From an uncultured Clostridia bacterium (GTDB lineage: Bacteria; Bacillota_A; Clostridia; TANB77; CAG-508): a stretch of DNA of 5,922 nt. Position numbers and translations under genes: made by a program. Every line of letters begins with the position of its first letter. Positions within the stretch are counted from its first letter, which is position 1. The notes under the pieces are model-generated. The model was not told the origin of the DNA. It did not search any database and saw nothing but the letters and a program-made list of their open reading frames with translations. Positions 1 to 5,180 of this stretch are shown piece by piece. The stretch lies in NCBI GenBank assembly GCA_947588915.1, contig CANPZA010000095.1, positions 1 to 5,922 on the forward strand, given 5' to 3'.

Positions 1-967
1 TACCACTTGATGCACAAATACCTTTTAAATCTAAGTTAAGAAGTAATCCTTCTCCTTCAATAAATCTAAATGAAATATTACTATTTCCTGGTAATCTTTT
101 TTCCATATCACCATTTATTTTTATATATGGTATTTTTTCTTTTATTTGTTCTACATAGTAATCTCTTAATTGTTTAATTTTATTATTATGCTCTTCTAAA
201 TTTTCATAAGCAAGTTCTATTGCTTTTCCTAATCCTACAATACCTGCTACATTTTCAGTTCCTGCTCTTTTATTTCTCTCTTGATGTCCTCCATTTACGA
301 ATTTATCAAATCTTACTCCTTTTCTTACATATAATGCTCCTATACCTTTTGGTCCATAAAATTTATGTGCAGATAGAGATAAACTATCTATATTTAATTC
401 CTTAACATCAATTTTCACACTTCCAACTGCTTGTACTGCATCTGTATGGAAATATACATTATGTTTTTTAGCTAATTCTCCTATTTCTTTAATTGGCTGT
501 ATTGTTCCAATTTCATTGTTTGCAAACATAATAGTAATAAGAATTGTATTATCTTTTATTGCTTTTTCTAATTCATCTAGTTTAATAATTCCATCTTCAT
601 CTACTCCTATATAGCTTACTTCAAATCCTTCTTTTTCTAGTTGTTTACAAGTTTCTAGTACTGCTGGATGTTCTATAGCAGATGTAATAATATGATTACC
701 TTTAAATTTGTAACTATGTGCAATTCCTTTAATTGCTGTATTATCACTTTCACTTCCTCCAGCTGTGAAATATATTTCATTTGGTTCACAGTTTAATATT
801 TTTGCTACTTTTTCTCTTGCTTCTTCAACTGCTTTTCTATTTTCTCTTCCTATTTTATAAATAGAAGATGGATTACCATAGTTTTCTGATAAATATGGTA
901 ACATTGCCTTTACAACTTCCTCATCAGTTTTGGTAGTTGCATTATTATCTAAATATATTGTTTTCAT
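1..967 (-). CDS. nifS: NifS/IscS-type cysteine desulfurase, 3' end outside the window
   Basis: PLP enzyme that takes sulfur from L-cysteine (leaving alanine) and passes it as a persulfide to Fe-S scaffold or tRNA-thiolation proteins in the cytoplasm. 322 residues are visible from an ATG preceded by GGGAGAGG (972-979). Seen: N-terminal YLDNNATT (5-12) typical of class V aminotransferases; GGSESDN (70-76); EHPAV (99-103) with the cofactor-stacking His100; HTDAVQ (174-179) with the PLP-binding Asp176; SAHKFYGPKG (199-208) with the Schiff-base Lys202; RAGTENV (234-240). The last readable residues are GICASSG. In the NifS group this leads into SACTSG, so the catalytic Cys would be residue 325, three codons beyond the edge; Lys202 and Cys325 match Azotobacter NifS numbering as I recall it. 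It lies downstream of an IscR-like regulator and has its own promoter with a matching operator. In Clostridia the next genes are often nifU and mnmA, which cannot be seen here. NifS versus IscS naming is a matter of convention. Confidence 0.96.
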   Translation of the reverse strand, partial: MKTIYLDNNATTKTDEEVVKAMLPYLSENYGNPSSIYKIGRENRKAVEEAREKVAKILNCEPNEIYFTAGGSESDNTAIKGIAHSYKFKGNHIITSAIEHPAVLETCKQLEKEGFEVSYIGVDEDGIIKLDELEKAIKDNTILITIMFANNEIGTIQPIKEIGELAKKHNVYFHTDAVQAVGSVKIDVKELNIDSLSLSAHKFYGPKGIGALYVRKGVRFDKFVNGGHQERNKRAGTENVAGIVGLGKAIELAYENLEEHNNKIKQLRDYYVEQIKEKIPYIKINGDMEKRLPGNSNISFRFIEGEGLLLNLDLKGICASSG

Positions 968-979
968 TTTACCTCTCCC

Positions 980-1003
980 TTTCCTACAAAACTAGTAGGA
1001 ATT
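980..1003 (-). promoter_or_regulatory. Probable Rrf2 operator in the nifS promoter
   Basis: A 24-bp site overlaps the last three bases of the -10 box and covers the expected start of transcription. It has outer inverted arms TCCTAC and GTAGGA separated by 7 bp. It matches the site in the regulator's own promoter (1492-1515) at 20 of 24 positions. A dimer bound here would block RNA polymerase, so repression is the natural reading. Assignment to the adjacent Rrf2 protein is inferred from proximity, dyad symmetry and the shared site. Confidence 0.75.
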
Positions 1004-1029
1004 ATATCATGCATTTCCTAGTAAGTCAA
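1001..1029 (-). promoter_or_regulatory. SigA-type promoter of nifS
   Basis: On the minus strand a -35 box TTGACT (1029-1024) and a perfect -10 TATAAT (1006-1001) are separated by exactly 17 bp. Initiation is expected near 994, giving a leader of about 27 nt before the ATG. It lies downstream of the regulator's terminator, so nifS can be transcribed independently. Confidence 0.85.
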
Positions 1030-1040
1030 TATGAATTACT

Positions 1041-1069
1041 AAAAAAGTAGAAATCTTTTAGAAATCTAC
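1041..1069 (-). terminator. Rho-independent terminator after the Rrf2 gene
   Basis: Read on the minus strand, GTAGA pairs with TCTAC across a partly paired interior (TTCT/AGA core, two T-T mismatches), and six T's follow at 1046-1041. The hairpin begins inside the TAG stop codon of the regulator gene. The stem is modest, so some read-through into nifS is possible. Confidence 0.6.
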
Positions 1070-1464
1070 CTTATTAAATCCTCTAATGTTTTACTATCAA
1101 TATACTCATTGATTGTATCATCTAATCCTTTCCAAAAAGAAAATGTTTTACAATTTGCTTTTTTGTCACAACTTCCTTCTTCTGTTAGACAATAAATTGG
1201 AGCTAAATCTCCTTCTGTTGCTCTTAATATATCTCCTACTGTATATTCTTCTGGTTTTTTAGATAATTTATACCCCCCATTGTTTCCTCTAGCTGTTTCT
1301 AAATAACCTGCTTTGTTTAACATTGCTATAATTTGTTCTAAATATTTATTTGATAAGTTTTGTCTTTTAGCTATATCTTTTAAAGATATAAATTTTTCAC
1401 TACTGTTGATTGCTAAATCCATCATAACTCTTAGTGCATATCTTCCTTTTGTAGATATTTTCAT
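1066..1464 (-). CDS. iscR: Rrf2-family (IscR-like) transcriptional regulator
   Basis: Dimeric winged-helix repressor expected to sense Fe-S cluster or cysteine status and to control itself and nifS. At 132 residues it is a usual short Rrf2 length. MKISTKGRYALRVMMDLA (1-18) is the family N-terminus. The helix-turn-helix spans about 25-50 (SLKDIAKRQNLSNKYLEQI), and the wing is RGNNGGYKLSK (59-69). Cys92, Cys99 and Cys105 align with the three cluster-binding cysteines of E. coli IscR (92, 98, 104). The position of the fourth ligand, His107, appears to be Phe108 here. TLEDLI near the C-terminus is typical. The ATG is supported by GTGGAGG about 10 nt upstream. The gene has its own promoter with an operator in the spacer and ends in a terminator. 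The three cysteines favour IscR over CymR, which lacks them; exact orthology is not settled. Confidence 0.92.
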   Translation of the reverse strand: MKISTKGRYALRVMMDLAINSSEKFISLKDIAKRQNLSNKYLEQIIAMLNKAGYLETARGNNGGYKLSKKPEEYTVGDILRATEGDLAPIYCLTEEGSCDKKANCKTFSFWKGLDDTINEYIDSKTLEDLIR

Positions 1465-1489
1465 AAAACTTCGCCTCCACTTAGTAATT

Positions 1490-1518
1490 ATTATACTACT
1501 AAATTAGTAGGAATTCAA
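1490..1518 (-). promoter_or_regulatory. SigA-type promoter of the Rrf2 gene
   Basis: On the minus strand TTGAAT (1518-1513) and TATAAT (1495-1490) are separated by exactly 17 bp. The leader is short, about 20 nt, and contains GTGGAGG before the ATG at 1464. The spacer is almost wholly occupied by a palindrome (see the operator entry). Confidence 0.85.
1492..1515 (-). promoter_or_regulatory. Autoregulatory operator in the Rrf2 gene promoter
   Basis: The core CTACTAATTTAGTAG (minus strand, 1510-1496) is a perfect 7+1+7 palindrome filling the spacer between the -35 and -10 boxes. The extended 24-bp site matches 980-1003 in the nifS promoter at 20 of 24 positions, including the 11-bp block AGTAGGAATT preceded by T on the plus strand. 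A protein bound here would exclude RNA polymerase, consistent with negative autoregulation, which is usual for Rrf2 proteins. Confidence 0.8.
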
Positions 1519-1540
1519 GTTTAACTAATTTTTAATATTA

Positions 1541-1623
1541 ATAAATAAAGTTTCATCAGATATATATTTTTTAAAATAATCAATTTCTTTTTTTCTTATT
1601 ATTTTCATTTTGTTGTATATTTT
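1541..1623 (-). pseudogene. Internally deleted remnant of an anti-sigma factor gene copy
   Basis: This stretch is made of two pieces of the anti-sigma gene found at 2854-3825, in the same order and on the same strand. Positions 1574-1620 match 3632-3677 with one mismatch and one extra T (7 T's against 6), covering anti-sigma residues near 50-65. Positions 1542-1569 match 2868-2895 with one mismatch, covering residues near 311-319 (YVSDETLFN). Only about 4 nt separate the pieces here, against about 736 nt in the intact gene. The extra T shifts the frame. After it, the reading EIDYFKKYISDETLF runs through the junction in one frame, so the deletion itself was in frame. A 27-codon ORF (1608-1525) crosses the junction but has no ribosome binding site. 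Homology starts directly at the stop codon of the HD gene. I judge it a dead gene fragment. Confidence 0.85.
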
Positions 1624-2670
1624 CTACATCTTAATATCTAAATATGCATATTTGCTATCTTTAAATGATTTTATTTCTTCGATTATATCTTCTCCTTTTT
1701 TTGAAGCTTTACTTACTCTTAATACTTGTCCATCTACTAATACTAATGGATTTGTATATCTTTTTTTTGTCTTAATAGATATACAATATTTATTTTCAAC
1801 TTCTGTTTCGCTTCTTCCTATTTGTTCTGCATTTTCAAAAATTTTAAAAGCCTCTGAAATTTTTTTGTTTTCACAATTTCTCAATCTATTTACTATCTCT
1901 TTTTCCGAATATTTATATAAATCTTGTTCCACAATATATCCTTCTTTTACCATCTTCCTTAATATATCTGTCCAAAACTGCATTATCATATTGTTTTCGT
2001 TATTACCAGAAAATAAGTGCCACATCTTGCTTGCCCTTTCTATATATTCTTCTGCTATATTTAGATGTTTAAAACCTATTTCATCTTCTCCTTCTTCATT
2101 CTTAAGTACAGTTATATCTTTATATATTCTATCTATTGAATCTAAAGAAAATGCATTTTGAGTAACTAATCCATCACTCAAAGTATATTCCAATCTATCT
2201 GCTGATAATCTAGGTCCATCATTATCAGCTATTGGATATATATGATAATCTATTATATCATTAATTGATATGTTATCTCTATCTAGTAGTCTTTTAATCT
2301 CGTTAGATTCTTTTATTATTTTCTCTGTTAAGTTTTCTGTAGATTCTTGCTTTTGATAATCTCCATGTAAGAAATCAACTACATGACTAAAAGATGGAGT
2401 AGCAATATCATGATATAATCCAGCAATTGCTTGTTTTCTATCCATTGTAAAATTCCAAACAATTAATGCCACTCCTATACTATGTTCATATCTTGTGTGA
2501 AAAAATTTATATGGTATTAATTTTGTATGTTCACATGCTGATATCATACTTATTCCCTTTAATCTTTGCATTTCTTTTACATTAGCATATTCTATTATAA
2601 AATCTGGTATATCTTTAGATAAAATTTTAAAATATGATTTTATTTCCGCATTTTTTATAGCTAAATCCAT
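1624..2670 (-). CDS. HD-domain phosphohydrolase (SAMHD1/YdhJ-like superfamily)
   Basis: Predicted cytoplasmic metal-dependent phosphohydrolase of 348 residues; relatives cleave dNTPs or other phosphoesters, and the substrate here is unknown. The metal-binding set is visible: His63 in HTRYEHSIGV (58-67), His87-Asp88 in GLYHDIATPSFSH (84-96), and Asp158 in SADRLEYTLSDG (156-167). MQRLKGIS (34-41) corresponds to the QRLRRI stretch of COG1078-type proteins. Where SAMHD1-like enzymes read HDxGHGPFSH, this protein reads HDIATPSFSH, so the histidine following the HD pair (His210 of SAMHD1) is Thr91. The C-terminal half (about 180-348) is not recognised. No signal peptide or membrane segment is seen. 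The ATG follows AAGGAG with good spacing. Its promoter and leader repeat those of the membrane protein at 4433-5164. No terminator follows; the next sequence is the anti-sigma remnant, then the Rrf2 promoter. The general family is secure, the reaction is not. Confidence 0.88.
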   Translation of the reverse strand: MDLAIKNAEIKSYFKILSKDIPDFIIEYANVKEMQRLKGISMISACEHTKLIPYKFFHTRYEHSIGVALIVWNFTMDRKQAIAGLYHDIATPSFSHVVDFLHGDYQKQESTENLTEKIIKESNEIKRLLDRDNISINDIIDYHIYPIADNDGPRLSADRLEYTLSDGLVTQNAFSLDSIDRIYKDITVLKNEEGEDEIGFKHLNIAEEYIERASKMWHLFSGNNENNMIMQFWTDILRKMVKEGYIVEQDLYKYSEKEIVNRLRNCENKKISEAFKIFENAEQIGRSETEVENKYCISIKTKKRYTNPLVLVDGQVLRVSKASKKGEDIIEEIKSFKDSKYAYLDIKM

Positions 2671-2681
2671 TATAATCTCTC

Positions 2682-2757
2682 CTTATGTACTCATCTCATA
2701 AATCTACGCCTTTACTATACCATATTTTAAGTATCTTTTCAATTTATAGAGTCATCC
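2682..2757 (-). repeat. Promoter-leader repeat, copy 1 (upstream of the HD gene)
   Basis: About 76 bp matching 5181-5256 at roughly 89 percent (8 mismatches, clustered at the far upstream end). The 26 bases nearest the gene are identical. It contains the core promoter (2714-2742) and a leader with the inverted repeat TTATG-N9-CATAA (2683-2701). The leader also holds two overlapping micro-ORFs, ATG AGA TGA and ATG AGT ACA TAA, the latter ending at the Shine-Dalgarno sequence. The match stops at about 2758. Confidence 0.9.
2714..2742 (-). promoter_or_regulatory. SigA-type promoter of the HD gene
   Basis: On the minus strand TTGAAA (2742-2737) and TATAGT (2719-2714) are 17 bp apart, with an extended TGG just before the -10. 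Transcription should start near 2707, giving a leader of about 36 nt. The single -10 change relative to the sister promoter (TATAGT versus TATAAT) may make it weaker. Confidence 0.8.
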
Positions 2758-2829
2758 AAATATAGAAGAATATATGAGAAGACATAGTAGGAGATCAAAT
2801 AAGTATAAAAGAATATGTGAACCATTGTT

Positions 2830-2859
2830 AATAAAGAAGATTAGACTTAAAGCCTAACC
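2830..2859 (-). terminator. Probable terminator after the anti-sigma gene
   Basis: On the minus strand GGTTAGGCT pairs with AGTCTAATC (9 bp including two G-U pairs, 3-nt loop), followed by the interrupted T-rich run TTCTTTATT. The TAG stop of the anti-sigma gene lies inside the stem. The broken T tract lowers confidence that it works efficiently. Confidence 0.5.
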
Positions 2860-3825
2860 TTCGCCATTAAATAAAGTTTCATCAGATACATATTTAATAT
2901 CATATGCTGATAAATCAGGAACATTTACATCTTCATCTGTTACTACATCAAAATCATATTTATATTCTTGAATTATATCTGTAACTCTTTTAACAATGTC
3001 TGTTTGTGCAAAAAATTCTCTAGTTGCATTATAATTTATTACTTTTAATGGAAGTCCTGTTTGTTTATCTATCCATATTTCCCATTTAGTAGAATTTTCA
3101 AATGGTTTTCTGAAAATATAATATGGTCTACCTATTTCATAAGTATCAGTATCAATCGAAAATAAACATGCTTTTCCAATTTGAGTAATAAGAGCTTCTA
3201 TTAAGTCTAAGTTCCCAGATGTTCCTACAAAAGAAACATTTTTAAGATTCTGTTCTTTTGTCATTATTTTAGTAAATTCACCTTTCTGAATTGTTACCTT
3301 CTTTTCTTTTTCATTAATTGATATCATTTCATCTGAATCTTTAATTGCATATATAATATCCAAAACCTCTTTTCCGCTATCTGTATATCTTTCATGTACT
3401 TCCTTATATTTTCCATCTTTATAATAATATTTTATTACTGCTGCTTGATTATCAGGTAGTACTTGCCTTGATTCTTTATAAAAATTATTACTTGATAATG
3501 ATTTTTCAGCATTAATTTCAATATTATGAACAATGATAAACTTATATAAAAAAATAGAAAATACTATTACTAAAATTACTCCTATTACTAAAAAAAATGA
3601 TTTTATTCTATTTTTTCTTCTTATTTTTTTTAAATAATCAATTTCTTTTTTCTTATTATTTTCATTTTCTTGTATATCTTTATTTATTTCTTTTAATTGT
3701 CTTTGACATTCCTCACAGCTTTTTAAATGTTCTTCTACTAATTTTTTTGATTCCTTATTTAGTATATTATCTACATACCCTAACAATAAGTCCTGTACAA
3801 TCTCACATTCTTTTCTTTTTTCCAT
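2854..3825 (-). CDS. Membrane anti-sigma factor with zinc-finger (zf-HC2) domain and extracytoplasmic sensor domain
   Basis: Predicted partner and inhibitor of the ECF sigma factor encoded just upstream; 323 residues. Residues 1-50 form a zinc-binding anti-sigma domain: Cys7, then His33-x3-Cys37-x2-Cys40 in EEHLKSCEEC. A charged linker (about 45-74) leads to one membrane segment (about 76-99, FFLVIGVILVIVFSIFLYKF), placing about 220 residues outside the cell. The C-terminus carries IDKQTGLPLKVINY (252-265) and DFDVVTDEDVNVPDLSAYDI (291-310). Both motifs recur in the membrane protein at 4433-5164, and the outer domain may have the RseB/LolA-like fold (inference). The start overlaps the sigma gene by 23 bp and has GGGAGG inside the sigma reading frame, so the two are translationally coupled. 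Release of sigma could come from proteolysis or from a conformational signal; the sequence does not say. A broken second copy lies at 1541-1623. Confidence 0.9.
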   Translation of the reverse strand: MEKRKECEIVQDLLLGYVDNILNKESKKLVEEHLKSCEECQRQLKEINKDIQENENNKKKEIDYLKKIRRKNRIKSFFLVIGVILVIVFSIFLYKFIIVHNIEINAEKSLSSNNFYKESRQVLPDNQAAVIKYYYKDGKYKEVHERYTDSGKEVLDIIYAIKDSDEMISINEKEKKVTIQKGEFTKIMTKEQNLKNVSFVGTSGNLDLIEALITQIGKACLFSIDTDTYEIGRPYYIFRKPFENSTKWEIWIDKQTGLPLKVINYNATREFFAQTDIVKRVTDIIQEYKYDFDVVTDEDVNVPDLSAYDIKYVSDETLFNGEG

Positions 3826-4303
3826 CTTTATTTACCTCCCTTATTTTTTGTTTGGCTCTGTAAAATGTTACTCTTGCCCAATTTGGCGTTTTCCCAAGTA
3901 TTTCTCCTATTTCTATAAAATTTAAATTACCAACCATTCTTAGATATATTATTTGTCTTGATAATTCATCTAATTGTTGTATATCTTTAAATAATTTTAA
4001 TTTGTCTTCTTTTTGTAAAACAATATCCTCTGTTGTTTCATGTTCTATGATATCTTCTTTTAAGTCTTCAATAGAGATATTTTTCTTAGCCTTTTTTAGT
4101 TCTTTATACCATAAGTGTTTTGCTATTTGGCACAACCAAACTGATATTTTACAATTGCCTTTAAATTTATTAATTTCTTTTACTGCAATTGTAAAAGTCT
4201 CTTGTGTTAAATCTTCTGCTACATCTTCTTTTCCAGTTAAGCAGAATAAATATTTAAATACAGTATTTGAATATTGCTTATATACTTCTTCTATATTCTG
4301 CAT
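3803..4303 (-). CDS. ECF-type RNA polymerase sigma factor (sigma-70 family)
   Basis: 166-residue group IV sigma factor that directs RNA polymerase to a small regulon, probably for envelope stress. Region 2 spans about 9-70, with the core-binding/-10 motif AEDLTQETF (29-37) and FKGNCKISVWLCQIAKHLWY (47-66). Region 4 spans about 105-157, with the helix-turn-helix FIEIGEILGKTPNWARVTFY (129-148) that reads the -35 element. No extra domains are present. The ATG follows a perfect AAGGAGG (4318-4312). The stop codon TGA lies inside the anti-sigma gene, the classic arrangement of a sigma factor with its cognate inhibitor. A terminator separates it from the membrane protein gene upstream, and no convincing promoter could be found in the 90 bp between. 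I cannot assign it to a named sigma such as SigV or YlaC. Its target promoters are unknown. Confidence 0.93.
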   Translation of the reverse strand: MQNIEEVYKQYSNTVFKYLFCLTGKEDVAEDLTQETFTIAVKEINKFKGNCKISVWLCQIAKHLWYKELKKAKKNISIEDLKEDIIEHETTEDIVLQKEDKLKLFKDIQQLDELSRQIIYLRMVGNLNFIEIGEILGKTPNWARVTFYRAKQKIREVNKDGKKKRM

Positions 4304-4389
4304 AACTTTTTCCTCCTTTCACATTATATGAGATTAATTTCTTCATTTTATTACAAATTTTTATAAATTTTTTATTTTTATTATAACAC

Positions 4390-4416
4390 AAAAAAATAGC
4401 AGATTTCTCTGCTATT
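4390..4416 (-). terminator. Strong rho-independent terminator after the membrane protein gene
   Basis: On the minus strand AATAGCAGA and TCTGCTATT form a perfect 9-bp stem around a GAAA tetraloop, running into seven T's (4396-4390). It begins 16 nt after the TAA stop at 4433 and separates this gene from the sigma factor gene. Confidence 0.92.
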
Positions 4417-4432
4417 AGTTTTACTTTATATT

Positions 4433-5164
4433 TTATTTTAATATTTCATAATTAGATAAATCTGGTCTTTCAACATCTTGATCTGTAACTATATCTAATT
4501 TTACATTTCTATCACAAATCATATTTGTTAATAAAATTCCATACATAGTATAATCTATTCTTTTTGTTATTAATCCAGTTTGTTCATCTATTAAAAATTT
4601 TGTAGCAAACATTTCAGAATTATTTTTGCTCCATACTTTTACTAATACAGTACTTCTTCCATCAATTTCTTTTTTACCTAAATATTTAAAGTTATAATTA
4701 AAATGTTCTTCATCTGCAATTAAGGAATAATCAAATCCCATTTGACTATTAGAATTTTCTTGAAAACTATCACTTGATAAATCTCCGATAGATGCATAAT
4801 TTTTTCCTTTATATTCTCCCATTATAGTTATTGTTTCATTTGTGTTATAATTATCCCATTGTAAAGTATTTCCCTTAACTACAACTTTTTTAATATTATC
4901 TTTTACATAAATTTCTGTTTTATTTTCATCTTCTATTCTAAAAATACCTGAAATCGTATTTTCTGGTGAATAGTAATAATTTGAATATTCTTTTCCTTTT
5001 TCTAATAATTCAATAACTTCTTCTTTTGACATTTTAGTACTAGTATCTAAAAGTCCATCAGAAAATATAAACACTTCATAAGCAATGATTAATATTAATA
5101 AACAAAATATTGTAATTAAAAATACCTTTAATGTTTTATTTATTTTTTTAGTTTTTCCTTCCAT
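4433..5164 (-). CDS. Membrane-anchored extracytoplasmic protein related to the anti-sigma sensor domain
   Basis: 243 residues, no named family recognised. A short basic cytoplasmic tail (1-13) precedes one membrane segment (about 13-34, KVFLITIFCLLILIIAYEVF). It could also act as an uncleaved signal anchor; Cys21 lies mid-membrane without a convincing lipobox. The rest lies outside the cell. IDEQTGLITKRIDY (192-205) and LDIVTDQDVERPDLSNYEI (223-241) match the C-terminal motifs of the anti-sigma factor at 2854-3825 in sequence and spacing order, and a YVKDNIKKVVV stretch (86-96) resembles YYKDGKYKEV there. Unlike the anti-sigma factor it has no zinc finger, so it cannot hold a sigma factor the same way. 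It may be an accessory sensor or a decoy of the same signal (inference). ATG with AAGGAGG (5178-5172). It has its own promoter and terminator and precedes the sigma gene. Confidence 0.85.
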   Translation of the reverse strand: MEGKTKKINKTLKVFLITIFCLLILIIAYEVFIFSDGLLDTSTKMSKEEVIELLEKGKEYSNYYYSPENTISGIFRIEDENKTEIYVKDNIKKVVVKGNTLQWDNYNTNETITIMGEYKGKNYASIGDLSSDSFQENSNSQMGFDYSLIADEEHFNYNFKYLGKKEIDGRSTVLVKVWSKNNSEMFATKFLIDEQTGLITKRIDYTMYGILLTNMICDRNVKLDIVTDQDVERPDLSNYEILK

Positions 5165-5180
5165 AAAAATCCCTCCTTTT

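Noticed and set aside
220..405. 61-codon plus-strand frame inside the nifS region
   Set aside because: It is antisense to well-conserved NifS sequence and has hydrophobic low-complexity content typical of shadow frames.
1034..1053. Third copy of the Rrf2 operator (ACTAAAAAAGTAG)
   Set aside because: About 15 of 19 positions resemble the operator core, but the stretch is made of the terminator's T run and half of its stem, so a chance resemblance is more likely.
1525..1608. 27-codon minus-strand ORF across the anti-sigma remnant as a real small gene
   Set aside because: There is no ribosome binding site, its first codons come from the frame-shifted part of a degraded gene, and it runs into the Rrf2 promoter.
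1610..2161. 183-codon open frame on the plus strand
   Set aside because: It is antisense to the HD gene, rich in Leu/Phe/Ser/Ile as expected from the complement of an AT-rich gene, and has no ribosome binding site or domain.
4323..4328. TATAAT (minus strand) just upstream of the sigma factor gene as its promoter
   Set aside because: A start 7 nt downstream would fall in the AAGGAGG site and remove it, and no -35 box lies at 16-18 bp (the sequence there is ATAAAA; the nearest TTGTAA is 22 bp away).
4380..4385. Second TATAAT (minus strand) beside the terminator as the sigma gene promoter
   Set aside because: The -35 position falls inside the terminator stem and reads AGAAAT. The distance is plausible but the support is too thin; an ECF-type AAC/CGT promoter was not found either.
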